64,000 nucleotides of DNA. It comes from Plasmodium vivax (lineage: Eukaryota; Apicomplexa; Aconoidasida; Haemosporida; Plasmodiidae). The DNA lies in NCBI RefSeq assembly GCF_000002415.2, contig NC_009912.1, positions 684,501 to 748,500 of the forward strand. The letters are read 5' to 3'. Both the position numbers and the translations under genes were made by a program. Under the pieces are notes generated by a model. It worked only from the letters and a program-made list of their open reading frames with translations. It did not search any database and was not told where the DNA came from. Numbering within the stretch: position 1 is the first letter of the stretch; the number at the start of each line of letters is the position of its first letter. Shown one piece after another: positions 1-12,479 of this stretch.

Positions 1-1218
1 AAAGAAAAAAAGTCACGCATGCCGACTTGGTCGTATGCTCAACGTGTGGCTTTCTTCCCATTTGCTGGTCGTACTCGGGTCCGTAAAGGGGCGCTGTCGG
101 TATGGCGGCGATGGAGCCAGTTGCGGTGCGTGTTATTCTCATAAAATAGCACGTATGGCTGCAGCGCCCATTCGGTCGGCCCAGCACCGAAAGTAGGAGA
201 ACGTGTGCACCCATTAACTACACCTTGCCGCCACGCATCAGCCATTTGGCCACATGGAAGAAAAACAAAAAAAAAAAATGAACCCCATCCGATTTTCACA
301 AAATGGAAGTCAACAAATTGTATAAAAGGAAAATCCCCATTTGGGTATTCCTCCGTAAAATGGCTCGCACGCTGTGAATAGCCAAACCGTTTAAGGGCTG
401 TCCAGTTCTCCCTACTAAGCTGAGGCAGTTACGTTACGCCGATCTTTCTACAAAAGAGGGGTGAAAGTGCGCTGCGGGCAGCACTAACATGGCTGCGTGT
501 TTCAGCGGCATCCACCACACACCTGAGACGTCATCCTACGTTTGCCCCATCGAAACATTTGATGAATACGCACTGCCACGGTGGACAAAGTTGATGCGGA
601 GGACCATCCCAATAAACGAGCTCCTTCACCCTAAGCGTTGTTCACAAAGCGAATCTGCGATGGTTCCGCCGAACACAGCTGCGGAAAAGGGGCCTGGAGA
701 AACGAATTAACCATTTCAGTGGATACCCTCCCCCAGGGTGTATAAAATGCCAGCCCCTTCTCGGCCCTCATTCACCCTGCGCTGCACCACCAAAGGGACC
801 AATTTTACTTTTTTTTTAATGAGATAACTTCTCACTCGTTAAAAAGTTCAGCTCGAAATCATAAACAAAGTTGTAAAAGGATAAACGTAAAGGAGGGCTA
901 AAAATCGTGTGAAAAAAAAAAAAAAAAAAAAAAATAGCTAGTTAGCTAATTAGCTACCTGGCTAGCTAGCCAAAATGGAAAAAAAAAAATAACTAATTAC
1001 TTTAAAAATGTTTTAAAATTTAACAACATTTAATTTGCGTTCTAATTTGGAAAAAATGCATACGCACATTTGTTCGGGGAGGAACATGCAGATGCGCACT
1101 GTCGTGAATAGAAAGTGTGTGGCCGCAAAAGAGGGTGAATAACCCAATCAGCAAGCCACTCTTTCTTTCCTTTTCTTTTTTTTCCCCCTCCCTCGCCTGC
1201 ATCACCGCCGCTATCACC
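1..1218. other. Intergenic, no gene seen
   Basis: No open frame here has recognisable protein features. The stretch contains a poly(A) tract near 911-933, followed by a self-complementary run of TAGCTA/GCTAGC words (about 935-975). The 3' end of the minus-strand eIF3F gene lies just to the right, so the right part probably holds its 3' UTR. Confidence 0.6.
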
Positions 1219-2373
1219 TCACTGCAGTGACGACGCGTTTAACTTCTCAGCTATGAGGAACTGCAAATGAGCGAGATTCGACAGGTACGAAATCATCAAG
1301 TTGTCTTGCAAGATGCTCTCATTAATGGAGTCAAATTTTTCCAAAGTTGAAAAGGAATCATTGGAGAAGACCTTATGTAGGTATCTGCCAACGTCCAGGT
1401 TCCCCTTCTTCTTTTTGTCAATAACATCCTGTACATACGATTTGCACTGCTTTAACATAATTAGTAATTTTTTTAAAGACATTTCATTCATATCATTTGG
1501 AGGGACACTATTTTTGTTGCCATGCATATGACTGTCTTTGTCCTTGCCTGGTAGGCCTTTCTCCTGGTACTGTAACACCTCTGCTCTTTCCACATTGCTG
1601 GGGAGTAACTCCGTTTGAATTTCGTGAAAGTGAACAAAGTATTCCTTTACCAGCGTGATGGGTAGTTGTACGTAGGCCTTGATGTTAAGGAAGCCACTTT
1701 CTAGTGCGGCGTCCACTAGCAGGTGTATCGGTTCGTTTAGAGGAGAGTGAGGGTAAAACTTCGAAATGGAGTTGTGCTCTTTAAACCAGCCATGAACAGC
1801 GCAGGAGAGCTCGGATAACTCGGAACCGGAGCAGAACCAACCGACTACCTGGTCTCTGGGGCGAATCTTCTGCTTCAGCTCGTACATCGTTTCGTGGTGG
1901 TCCTTAATGATTTGGAGGAATCCCTGCGGGGAAGAGGTGGGGGATGGCGAGTGTTATCCATGGGGAAGTACACGCTTGGCCTGCCCATCGGGGGGCACCA
2001 TCGGGGTGCCAAACCAAACAGACACTTCTCCTCAACACAGTGGTACATAAACAAAAGGGGGGAAAAAACAAAACGGGTTTTCTCTCCCCCTGGGACGAGC
2101 CACGCGCAGCCTTACTCCTTCATTAAGCGAATGCTTATCGACGAAGCAGTCCGAAATTTCGATGAGGTTCGCGTCGATGACGGACCCCATGAGGGTTCCA
2201 ATGACATGCGTTTGGTCTTCATCCCTTCTCAGGTAGGCATCCAGAATTGTGAATATCACAGAGGGATGCACTATGCACTTGATGCTCGTATGCGGCAGGA
2301 TGTCAAAGTGCTGTGGCGTTTTGTCCTTCAAAAGGGAGCTCAGCGCTTTGAAGTTGTAACGGTTGACGCTCAT
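1219..2373 (-). CDS. EIF3F: Eukaryotic translation initiation factor 3 subunit F (two exons)
   Basis: This is a subunit of the eIF3 complex, which recruits the 43S pre-initiation complex to mRNA in the cytosol. Exon 1 is 2373-2116 (86 codons) and exon 2 is 1923-1219. The 192-nt intron has a GTAAGG donor and a CAG acceptor and joins in phase 0, giving 320 residues. The N-terminal half is an MPN/Mov34 domain: a conserved stretch around residues 28-65 (IKCIVHPSVIFTILDAY, then a VIGTLMGSV-type strand) and, after the splice, QIIKDHHETMYELKQKI and VVGWFCSG. These match eIF3F rather than proteasome Rpn11 or CSN5, because the JAMM metal-binding His-X-His pattern is absent, as is normal for this non-catalytic subunit. 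The C-terminal part is helical. Length is in the family range. Confidence 0.92.
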
Positions 2374-4297
2374 CTTGGGTGGTGGTGGTGAAGCAAATAC
2401 GTAGGGGGTGCGTAGGTACGTACTTGAGTGTTTTATTTTTTTGTTTTTTTTCCCAAATTGGGTCTCTTAAAGCGTAGCGGCGATTGAGTTGGAGGGGAGG
2501 GGGAAGCGCCCAAGGGGAATTAGCCCAATAAGCATACGTTCGCAATTTTTGCAATTATTTGCTCATCTGGCGAGGGCTGAACCCCTGCAACGTGTATATG
2601 CGCTCAAGTACATGCGTATATATATAGCAGTAACGTTAACAACCTGGCTGGTCAGAAACGAATGCGCTGATCGAAAGATAATCTGTCAAGTGGGAAGCGA
2701 GTTTCTCACTCTGTTGCGTTGAAAGAGGTTACCCTGTTGAGATGTATTTTTTTACGCCCGTATAGCGCTTTTCCGCAGTTACCAGTTGGAAGAAAATGCG
2801 CAGGAAATGTTTGTACGCTTTTGCGGGGTGACTAAGCAACGGCTGTGTTTTTTTTTTTTTTTTTTTTTAAACCTCTCAGTGTGACTTGCACTTGTCGAGT
2901 CGCACGTCGGTATGGAAAAACGGGTCACTGCACGGCATGGGTAGGCAACCTTCACAGCATGGGAGAAATGCCACTTCCCAATTAATTCTTCACCTACCTG
3001 TGCCTGTCATTGTACATATGTATCCCCCATGCCAGCAGCGCATATAAAACAACGTAGCTACTTTTTTCTTTGTAACCCCAAGATGGGGAAAAAAAAAAAA
3101 AAAGAGCCACGAGGTGAACTCCATATGAACGCATTTTTACTCACCCACCTGTCGATTAATTATATATAAAAAGGGACCCCCTTTGGGATGGCAAAAATGT
3201 TGATCGTGTCGCACGTCAGGGGAGGGGGAGTAAAAAGGAAAAAATAAATAAATAGCTCCCCCCCCATAATGGTGACTCCTATTTTCCCAAATGGGGATGA
3301 AGCGAAACTGTAAATAAGTCAACTGTCCTAGGAGGATGCATATTTTTTTTTCCACTTTACGACTGTATGTTATGTTATGTTATAATAGGGCTGAAAGGTG
3401 ATACTCGAGAAAGGAGAAGGGACCCATGTGGAGGCTCACAAGGGGGGGTATTATGCCCATCCAAAAAAGGTGTATGGCTACCCCTGCATGTTCAACTGTG
3501 TATGTTCCTCGTATAACATTTCAAATTGATTTTACCAAAAGGGGTAAAAAAAAAAAAAAAAAAAGAGGTCTCACTGTCCACCGCAAGTGCTATGACCCAA
3601 CGAGCGGGGTAGTGTCTCCCACGGTGTAGCTCCTAGTCTCCCCATGCAACATGGTAAAAGAGGTGGTACGTCACAGTGTGCGCTATGTGGAGGTAGGGGA
3701 GTGACTTCACTTTTTAAATCACAGGTGTCTAGCACAAGGGGGGGAACGCGGCGTTGAAAGCTCGCGCAGGGTACACCCCCATGTGGGTTAACAAAGCGTT
3801 TGCCGTAACTGAGCTCCGTGTTCGTGAGAATGGGGTATTGGAGGGCCAGGGAGAATCAGCCCCACCGCGTGCGCGGGAAAATCACGTCAACGGTGGCGAA
3901 CGGTAAAAGGTGAAGCGGCAATTTTGATGGGTAATTTTTGATGTGCCGTTTGTGGTGTGCCAAATTTACTGCTCCATTTTTACTGCGCCAATTTTGCTGC
4001 TTCATTTCCTGCGCGGCAGCTTCGCCGAGTCGTCGCGCGTGGCGGGGTGCCCCAGTGCGCGCAAATTATAAGAAGCGGGGAGCTGCGGAGTGGCGGAAGG
4101 AACATTGGAAGTGCCCTCCCCAGCCATCCATTTGTCTTTCCGCTAAAATGACAGCATGTGTATGGCCTACGTTGGAAAGCTCCTCGAGTTATTTACCTCC
4201 CCATGAAGTGCAATCCACCACGTTGTGTGGTATAGGTGGAGGGAAAAAAAAAAAAACACCATCTTAGCGTTCCCAGCCCGAGTGAACTCCCCCGGCC
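2374..4297. other. Intergenic between divergent eIF3F and the EGF membrane-protein gene
   Basis: Nearly 2 kb of divergent promoter space. It holds poly(T) at about 2849-2868, poly(A) runs at about 3088-3103 and 3547-3564, and a short GTTAT repeat near 3367-3384. No ORF with protein-like composition and no RNA gene was recognised. Confidence 0.6.
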
Positions 4298-7200
4298 ATG
4301 CTGCTTGGAGCGCTTTCCCTCCTGCTGCTCAGGGTGATCGCGGCGAGGAGTGAATATGGCTCCCGTCACGAGGAGGGACAGAAAAGGATGTCCCACTCGG
4401 ATAGGGGAGTCGCGGCAGAAGCAACCGGAGGAGGCGAGGACATGCGGGCGGACAAAAACTACCAACACCTTGTAGAGACGTCGGGCAGGAACAACCGAGT
4501 GGTGTGCGTGCAAAAGGAATTTAACGATTTAATATACTACAAATATGATAACGAGTGCGACCCGCACAACACATTCAGCTTCTCCTTCAATTCGACATTC
4601 AAATTTGACGCTAATTATTATGCGCGGTACAAACAAAATAAAAAATCGTTCGTGGAGAGGAAGATCAGCCCCCAGGAGGCAGTGGGGTCCTGCATATATT
4701 GCCTCTTCCTTGACGAAATGAACTTCCTAAGTATCTATGGGCACACCTTTATATATGACAAATCTGAAGAGACGGACTATAAGGGGTATTACGAGAGAAT
4801 GATAGACATGCATTACGCACCCGAAGGGAAAGGGGATTCCCTGGAGGTCACTTCCAACAGTGTGGATGCCCGGGATGGCTCCGCCCTCAGTTGGAGGTCC
4901 CACGGGGGGGACGTCCATTCGGGTAGCCCAGAAGACTCCAAAGGTCTACAGGAGTTTCCCCTTTTGGACAGCCGCGAAAACTCAATACTGGAAGGTTTCC
5001 TGCGCGATAACAGGATACACTACGCGTATGACGAGATAGGGGAGGGAGGAGAAGCTGATGGTGGGGAAGCTGGTGGTGGGAAAGCCGATGGTGGGAAAGC
5101 TGATGGCGGGAAAGCTGATGGCGGGGAAGCTGCCGGTGGGGAAGCTGGGGGGGAGAAAAGTGGGGCCAGCGACCTGGTCATGGGAGGCGCGTCGCTGAAT
5201 AGCAAAATGGTAGACGACTTTTTTATGAATTTGGAAAAGGGCGATCTCGGCGAGGGGGGGGAGCTCAGCGATGGGGGAGAGCACAAGGGGGGAGAACACA
5301 AAGTGGGAGATCTTAGCAACGTGGGGGGAGAGCGCAACTTGGTGGGCCACCCCCCCCCGCACATCAAAGACATGCCAAACCTCACGTTCGATAAGCAAAA
5401 GTGCAGGCGGTTCCGAGAGGACATAAATAAAAAAAAAATCTGGAGCAACGTGCTCTTCGTGAACTCCTTCACCAACCTCAACATCCTGTCGCACATTGAC
5501 AAGTACAAAGGCAGCTACGAAGAGTTAAAGTATTTTTCTTTCCACGAAAAGTACAAAAAAAGGAAATTAAATCATCTGATAAGGACGACCCTGGATTTGA
5601 ATGACCACAACTATTTTGTTAATAATAATATTTTGATTCTGATTGCCAATGATGAAATAAAATTTTTAGAGCAGCTGACTTTCTGTGGAAGCACCTCCCA
5701 GGATGACCAGTGGTCTCTCCCCTACATCACAGACAAGAGTGTGCGTGTAGCATACGAGCGGATAAAGCGAAGGTATAAATTGGCCGACCATGGGGAGGAT
5801 AACCGTGTCTTTCTCATCAAGGTGATGTACCACGAGGGAGAAATAAGTTTAATTCTGATGGACTACATCAGCGGGGTTGGAGACCCCATGAAGCTGTCAA
5901 TTCCTTTTTTTTTCCTGGCGTCCCATGAATGCCTTTCTCAGTACACCCACTTTTTTATGAAGGACAACTTGATTGGCTGGATCAGCAAAAGCAAGCTGCT
6001 CTACATCACGGCCATGCGCAAGATTTTCGCCTACCTTCGCGAGTAATATGCAGAGGGGGGGTGTCCAGCAGTGCGGCGCGTCAAGCAAAGCGGCGCGCCT
6101 AGCAATGAGGCACACCCCACCCTACAGTGGCACCTCTTCCCCCTTTGCTGCTCATTTTTTTGCTTCTCCTTCATGGCGCCCCCTTACCCCTCTTCGCAGA
6201 AGCGCGAGCTACGCGAACAGGCCCTACGACGTCGTGACGGTGGAAAACAAAATCATCTCAAATGTGTACCTGCTGTATTTGAGCCACGACATTTTCAAGT
6301 ACGTGCTCTTCGGGAGGTACAACCCCCTGAAGGACTGCTCCCTCCACAAAAACATCCCCTTCGAGGCAGCGCTCCTCAGCCACATCAGCACCTTCACCCA
6401 GGAGGAGTTAGCCAATCACGAAACGTATTTTAAGAAGATAACCGAAAAGGAAACCAACCATTTGGACGATCCCAAGAAGGGGAGTCGCATGGATGTATTC
6501 GATATCTTTGTCATCCCCTCAGCTAATTATGTAAAGTTCCAGCAAGTGCTGTCTCAGCTGTTCAAGGCTCTGTTCGACTGTGGGGGCAAACACATTTCTG
6601 CGTTGCTGAAGATCGCCACCGTGAGGTCTCACTACGATATGCTATACAATTTCAACTGCTATAACTACCAGCTGCACAGCTTCCTGGTGAACCTGCTGGA
6701 CCTGTACCAGCACTACTACGAGCACGCCGAGCTGGACGCCTTGTTCAGGGAGAGCCAGCGGATTCTGCTCCGCCTGGTGGGTGGCTCGCTGCAGCCACGA
6801 AGTTTGCAGCAGTGTGGGAGAGCTTCTTCGTAAAGCAGTTCCCTGCACGTTCGCTCTCTGTCTTCTTATTCTTCCTCTTCTTCTTTACCGCCCCCCCCCC
6901 CCCCCAGGTGAAGCTGACGCTCGACGAAATGAACAACCTCATCCCGTTCAACGAGGACAAGCAGTTGGTCAAGTACCTCATCGTGATTCTTTACTTTGGG
7001 AACGACGTAAGGGAGAGGGTGTGGAGAGCGGCGCGCAGAGGGGCGCGCAGAGAGACCCGTTTCGCTAAGTCACCACCGCTAACTCACCGCTCCCCTGACA
7101 GATGTTTTGCCTGGACAAGGAGAACTCCATATACATCCAGCTGATTCACGAGCTGCGCCACCTGAACATACACCACGCGATTTTGGTGGCGTACCTGTCC

Positions 7201-9966
7201 GGAGACAAGGCGGGCACGCTCTGCTCGGAGGAGCGGGCCATTCAAGTGGCCCCCCACGAAGCAGGTGAAGAAGACCCCCCCAAGAGGGGCGTCGCCTACC
7301 TCACCTTTGAAGATCAAAACGAATATTTGAGGCCCCCTCCTACAAACAGAATCGACGTGGTGGACCCAATAGCTGCCTTCCTAAACCGGTTCGACAGCAG
7401 ACACTTTGGGGACTTCCACGTGGCTATAAAATCGGAGAGGCATTACTCTCTTGGCATCTTCATAGTGTCCTACATGGCGTCAGTCATCTTCATCATCGGA
7501 GAGCTAAACAAAAAGCACAAGGTCATTTACGTCTACAGGATTTTCAAAAATTTGTACCTGCGGAATTACCCCCACAACATTACCAAGTATTACACCTTCT
7601 GGAACACCCGGCTGTACGCCTTTGCGCAGTACGAGCCGGAGTGCGTCCTGCTCTTCGATAGGTACAGCCTGTATGAGAGGTACTCGGAGGGGGGGAAGCA
7701 CACCCCGGAGGGGAAGCAAACAGCGGATGGGAAGCAAACCGCGGATGGGAAGCACACCTCAGAAGAGAAGCAAATCTCTGATGGAAAGCAAATCTCTGAT
7801 GGAAAGCACACCTCAGAGGAGAACCCCCCGCTGGGAGAGGCTGCCACCCCCTCGCCCGACGCGCTGAAAAACAACGAGGAGCTGGTGAACCACTTCTCCG
7901 CACAGCAAAACAGCTGCCTGTGCTACGAAAGCATGATCAACAAGTCGAAGGGGGAGTTCGTGGTGAGCGAGTACCTGCAGCTGCGCCACCGATTTATGAA
8001 GCAAATAAAGAAAAAAAAAAAAAAAAAAAAATTGTACCAACAGATGAAAAACTATAATTTCTTTAATGACCCCCTGGAAATATCCTACAAAACGAAGAAC
8101 TTTCAAAATGAAAAGTTAGTAGATATCTGCAAAGACATGAAATTTGAGAGGAACCACCTCTGCATGTTTCACAAGTCCAGAATCATACTGACGTACCTCT
8201 ACCTGTTGACCACCTCCCCAGATTACACATTCTACGTGATCAGTCCTTTGGTCTTTATCAAGCCAAAAAAATATTGCAACCAGTTTGACATCCCCCTGGT
8301 GCTGAATAATATACTAAAGAATAGGAGCTTCTTCAAAAAGAGCTCCAAGATTTGTATTAACTATGCCTTTGCTCATTTCATATCTTCGGGAGAAAAAACG
8401 AACAACTTCATCGTGACCGCCAAGATCAGTGGGACCATGGTGAACGTCAGCAAGAACAACTTGCTGCTACTCCTCCCGCTGAGAAAGAGGGTAGACATTT
8501 TAGATCACTCCACTAATAAAGAATATGACATAAAGGAGGAAATTCTAAATGAGTATTTCATTATTGGGAACCCCCACATCCCCATTAGTGTCATTTCGTA
8601 CAGCTACCGGGACTACGACGAGGTCAAGCGCAGTGAGCACAGCACCATCGCCGGCGCCTTCATAAAAAGGCACGACCAGAATTTTGTCGTTTACCGTAGG
8701 GTGACCGGCGGGCGTGGCCATCACGGTAGGGATGGCAGGGATGGCAAACAGGGTACACATGGCACACATGGCACACATGGCACACACGGAACACATGGCG
8801 CACACGGCTCACATGGCAACCCCTGCGCGGAGAGCCACTCCTTCGAAATGAACGGCAAGCTCCTCTGCTTCTGCGACGCGTTGGGGAGCAGGCAAAAGGA
8901 AGAAGCCAGTAACTGCGTCTACCCCTTCTGCGAGCAAAACAAACGATTCTGCTACGTCAACGAACGGTGTATTGACGGCAGGTGCGTCTGCATCGACGGT
9001 TACTCAAGAAATCCAATGAGTTCTCTCTGCGAAAAGAACAACGAGTGCATCCTATCCGGTGAGTCAAACTGCAAAGAACCCGGGAAATGCGTCTTGGCTC
9101 AGAATAGATACGTGTGCCTCTGCCCCCACCCCTATGTGCGCGTTTTGAACAACTGCCTGCACCCGGTTAAGGGCATCAAAATCGGCCTGCGCATCTTCAA
9201 CCATTTTCAAAATGACCTGTCCAACGACGAGGATGATGCGGCCAAGAAGGAAAAATTCTACACCAACGTGTTCGGCTCCATGTCCGAGTACCTCAAGGAG
9301 GTCATCAGAAGTGTAGGGCGGAGAGTGCAGCCTTCCCGAGGGGCGAAGCGTTGATGGGGGCGCCCCATTGGGGGGTCCCCATTGTGTGTACCGTAACATG
9401 CCTTCCTACTTTGCTTCCAATTTGCTTCCAATTTGCTTCCAATTTGCTTCCAATTTTCTACCCATTCGCTTCCAACGTTGCTTCCAACTTTCTACCCATT
9501 TACCCCCCCCCAGGTGGTCGACCCCGCGCTCACCACGCGCATACACGTGAAGCCCATACAGAAGCTGAAGAACGGAATCAAAGCGACCATCATAATTAAC
9601 CAGCGAAGCAGCCCAGAGGAACCCACCCCCATCGACGTCTTTAACATTTTCCTCAACCAGTTGGGCGACTCCACCTCCGAGCTCAACAACGGCTTCTACG
9701 CCTACTTCGCTAGATTCACCTACATAGAGTACGTAAAGTCGTTTTCCAAGGACGAGGGCTCCTCCCCATTGTACGACCACCTCCTCAGATACGTCCCAAC
9801 CTTCTTCGCAAACATGTTCGAGGTAGATGCCTTCAATGACATTTCCATCATCGCATGCATCAATTTTTTTGTTTTAGTCATCGTGACCTTTGCGCTGCTC
9901 TTTTACTTTTCCTACTTGTTTGTCAAAATGAGGTTTTTCCGAGATGTGCACCTCAAGGGGTTTTAG
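4298..9966 (+). CDS. Large secreted/type I membrane protein with EGF-like region (five exons), conserved Plasmodium protein
   Basis: My splice model is 4298-6042, 6200-6776, 6908-7006, 7102-9312 and 9514-9966, about 1694 residues; all junctions keep frame. The first ~17 residues (MLLGALSLLLLRVIAA) are a signal peptide. A Cys-rich region at about residues 1397-1495 resembles two EGF-like modules. A hydrophobic segment at about 1653-1682 followed by a short basic tail predicts a single C-terminal membrane span, so most of the protein should face the lumen or exterior. Three low-complexity inserts interrupt it: a Gly/Ala/Asp/Lys-rich block (about 249-288), a GKQTADGKHTSEE-type block (about 1004-1050) and a Gly-Thr-His block (about 1355-1380). 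There is also an uninterrupted lysine run encoded near 8010-8030. I recall an 'EGF-like membrane protein' annotation in the syntenic P. falciparum interval but cannot confirm it. Function unknown. The exon 4 donor (GTAGGG at 9313) is the least certain junction. Confidence 0.8.
9387..9513 (+). repeat. Short tandem repeat within the last intron of the EGF membrane-protein gene
   Basis: The intron between exons 4 and 5 carries several degenerate copies of TTTGCTTCCAA, pyrimidine-rich on the sense strand, and runs straight into the C-rich acceptor at 9511-9513. The repeat may simply extend the polypyrimidine tract. Confidence 0.6.
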
Positions 9967-10574
9967 GTCACCCGGGGGGGGGTGGTTAAGGGGAGGTGGA
10001 ATGGGCCTTCTACCAGTGAGCTTCCCCTAGCAGGGCAGTCAGCGAAGCGGCGGCCACCTTTCCCAGCCACCACTAACCCTTTTACCCGCGTAAGTTTTTT
10101 TTTTTTTCTTTGTTGCCACCCCGTTTTGGGGCAGACTTACGCGAAACCACCCTTTCGTGACGACACGCAAAATGGCTTCCTCACAAGTTGCACACAAGGG
10201 GAGGGGTAAACCGTTTGGAAGTCGCACCCTGGGTGAGCAGTATTTCCCCTCTGCGTGTTGCGCCACGATCGCTTTGGTAACTCTTTCCACTTTTGTCCCT
10301 ACTGGTTGCATACCTCTACTGGGAGCTGCCAACGCAGAGATGTGCCACGCGAGGGAAGGAAAAAAAAAAAAAAAAAGATGACACGCACTTGGGGAAAAAT
10401 TTATGTACTTCTTTGCCCACTCGTATGCCCGTGCCCCTCGGCGTGCATTCGCCCTGAGGGGTTAAAAAAAAAGGAAAAGAAAAAATCTCCCTTCGAGGGA
10501 TGTAGCCATGATGTAATATTCTGCCGATCACGCGTAAGGCATTCAGCCCGCACGTGCGCAGTGTGCACCTTCGC
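9967..10574. other. 3' flank of the EGF membrane-protein gene, no gene seen
   Basis: Several poly(A)/(T) runs (about 10096-10107, 10361-10376) and mixed-sequence DNA. The open frames here lack protein-like composition. Confidence 0.5.
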
Positions 10575-10824
10575 TTTTACTGTATTTTACCGCGTTTCAT
10601 TTTACTGTATTTTACCGCGTTTCATTTTGCTGTATTTTACCGCATTTCATTTTGCTGTATTTTACCGCATTTCATTTTACTGTATTTTACCGCGTTTCAT
10701 TTTGCTGTATTTTACCGCATTTCATTTTGCTGTATTTTACCGCATTTCATTTTGCTGTATTTTGCCGCATTTCATTTTGCTGTATTTTGCCGCATTTCAT
10801 TTTGCTGTATTTTGCCGCATTTCA
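10575..10824. repeat. 25-bp minisatellite, ten copies
   Basis: Ten head-to-tail copies of a 25-bp unit fill the block exactly. The unit begins TTTTRCTGTATTTT and ends CCGCRTTTCA. Variation is mostly at three purine positions (A or G), and neighbouring units share variants, as expected from local expansion. Because 25 is not a multiple of three, all three forward frames stay open through it and create spurious Phe/Tyr/Leu-rich ORFs. Confidence 0.95.
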
Positions 10825-11694
10825 TTTTTTGTTTTTCCCCCCGGTGGCGCCACCCCTCTACTCCTCCACAGCGTCGAAGCTGCCCCCCCCGCTTGAGGAC
10901 AAATCAAATCACCGAATTTTGGCCCCACGAAAAGGTGAATTCAAAATGCGTAAAAAAAATAAATTAAAAAAAAAAAAAGGCGCACAGGATGGGGTGGAGT
11001 AGGCATGTACAGTTATTAAAATTGATCTTGTAAATGTATTTTTAAAACTTCTTTTTCTTTTTAACTTTTCAGTTAGTGTTCTCATTTTTTACGTTTTCTT
11101 ATCTGCCCGGATGTGTCACCGCGCGCACATCCTTCCCGAGTTTTACCCCTGAGAGTTATTTTTTTTTTAAACACGTTTTGATTCCGCAAAGGAGTTTCCT
11201 TTCGTTGCTCAGAATTGTCATGCGAGTTGTTTCGCTTGTTTGTTGTTTCGCCCGTTCGTTTCACCCATTTGTTCTTTCTTTCCTTTTTTATGTTCCCTCC
11301 ACTTTGATGTTTCCCGCTCATTTTGCGTACATTCCGATGAGCGACTCACCCGTTTATTGCATGACCTGTTTGTTTCCCTGCGTCGCGCCTCAGTGCCCAC
11401 GCGCAGCTGTGTTTTGCTCGGTCGGGCACATCCATTTTGTGGAACGCCTGCGGGAAATTTAGCGTTTCCCCCTTAACCGCCGCATCGTTACACCGTTACA
11501 CCGTTGCACCCGCCGTTTGTTGCACTCGTTTATGCCACAGAGTTACGCAGTCGTAAAAATAGAGAGACCCACCCACTGAGAGCACCCACCGTGAGAAGCC
11601 ACCGAGAGCTCCCCCCCGATAGAACCCCCGCGAGACAGTTTCCTTTTTTTTTTTTTTTTTTTTAACATTTTTGTTTATATCAAAGGATGTTGTT
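10825..11694. other. Intergenic, no gene seen
   Basis: Mixed sequence with a T-rich stretch (about 11040-11100) and poly(T) near 11643-11663. No protein gene recognised. It could hold the promoter or 5' part of the structured locus immediately downstream. Confidence 0.4.
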
Positions 11695-11878
11695 CTATTT
11701 TTCTTGAATTTTTTTTTTTTTTTTTTTTTGGAAAGGTGTATCATGGGCAGAGCAACCCCGCTTGTGAGTATCTACACAGATAGATAAACTCATGTTCACC
11801 TTTTAAAAAAGAAAAAAAAAAAAAAAAAAAAGAAAAAATGAATGTACAAATCCCGAACCTGCATGGGAAGAAATTCTC

Positions 11879-11889
11879 ACCCTGAACCC
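11879..11889 (+). other. Telomere-repeat template-like motif
   Basis: ACCCTGAACCC is complementary to GGGTTCAGGGT, an exact permutation of the Plasmodium telomeric heptamer. It is the longest such match I found in the window. A match of this length is not by itself significant in 64 kb. Confidence 0.35.
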
Positions 11890-12106
11890 AAGAAGTGCCT
11901 GATTGTTTGCTCATAAGTAACTGGTTAACTGCAATCATGAAAGAGGAAGAGGACAGAGAACGATAGCATATGGTTTGGCTCCTCGTCTTTTTGTTTTTTT
12001 TTTTTCATAGCAGTTAAACACGAACATGAGGTTGTATAATGGATTAGGGCGGAAGTTCCCCCCGAAAGGAAGCGCTCCTATTTGAAGCCCCTAATCTTTC
12101 TGTGTT

Positions 12107-12392
12107 TGGAAGGGAAAAAGGAAAATGCAGAAAAGTGGGAAAAGGGAGAGAAAAGTGGTTGGAGAGGTAACCTAAAAGAAGAAGGAAAAAGTGGAAGAGG
12201 GAATAGAAAGGAAAAAGGAGAAGAAGAAGAATGAAGGGATGAAGTATGATATATTTGTCTTTACTGACTTTCGTTTTTTTTTTTTTTTTTTTTCCTTTCC
12301 TTCCTCTTCCCTTTTGTGCTTCTTCTTATAGGGGATTTCTCCTTCCTTGCATCTTTGCCCTTTTCCACGTTTCTGCATTTTCCCTTTCCATC
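12107..12392. repeat. Long imperfect inverted repeat, purine-rich left arm and pyrimidine-rich right arm
   Basis: The left arm (about 12107-12225) is purine-rich and the right arm (about 12290-12392) pyrimidine-rich. They share complex sequence, not only homopolymer: GGAAAATGCAGAAA at 12120-12133 is the exact reverse complement of 12370-12383. Further matching blocks follow inwards (GAAGAAG near 12177 with CTTCTTC near 12320). The loop includes a poly(T) run. Confidence 0.75.
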
Positions 12393-12479
12393 CAAAAAGA
12401 AACGGAAAGGTCCTTATACTTCAATCAGTCTACTCAACATTGCGCTGTTTTTATCTCTCAAGTCGGCCAGGAGATAACC

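Noticed and set aside
4982..5508. Long minus-strand frames with Pro/Ser-rich repeats
   Set aside because: Antisense shadows of the Gly-Ala-Lys-Asp repeat in exon 1 of the EGF membrane-protein gene.
10255..11002. Three overlapping forward frames of 116-213 codons rich in Phe/Tyr/Leu/Cys
   Set aside because: They are translations of the 25-bp minisatellite, which keeps all three frames open; no independent protein signal.
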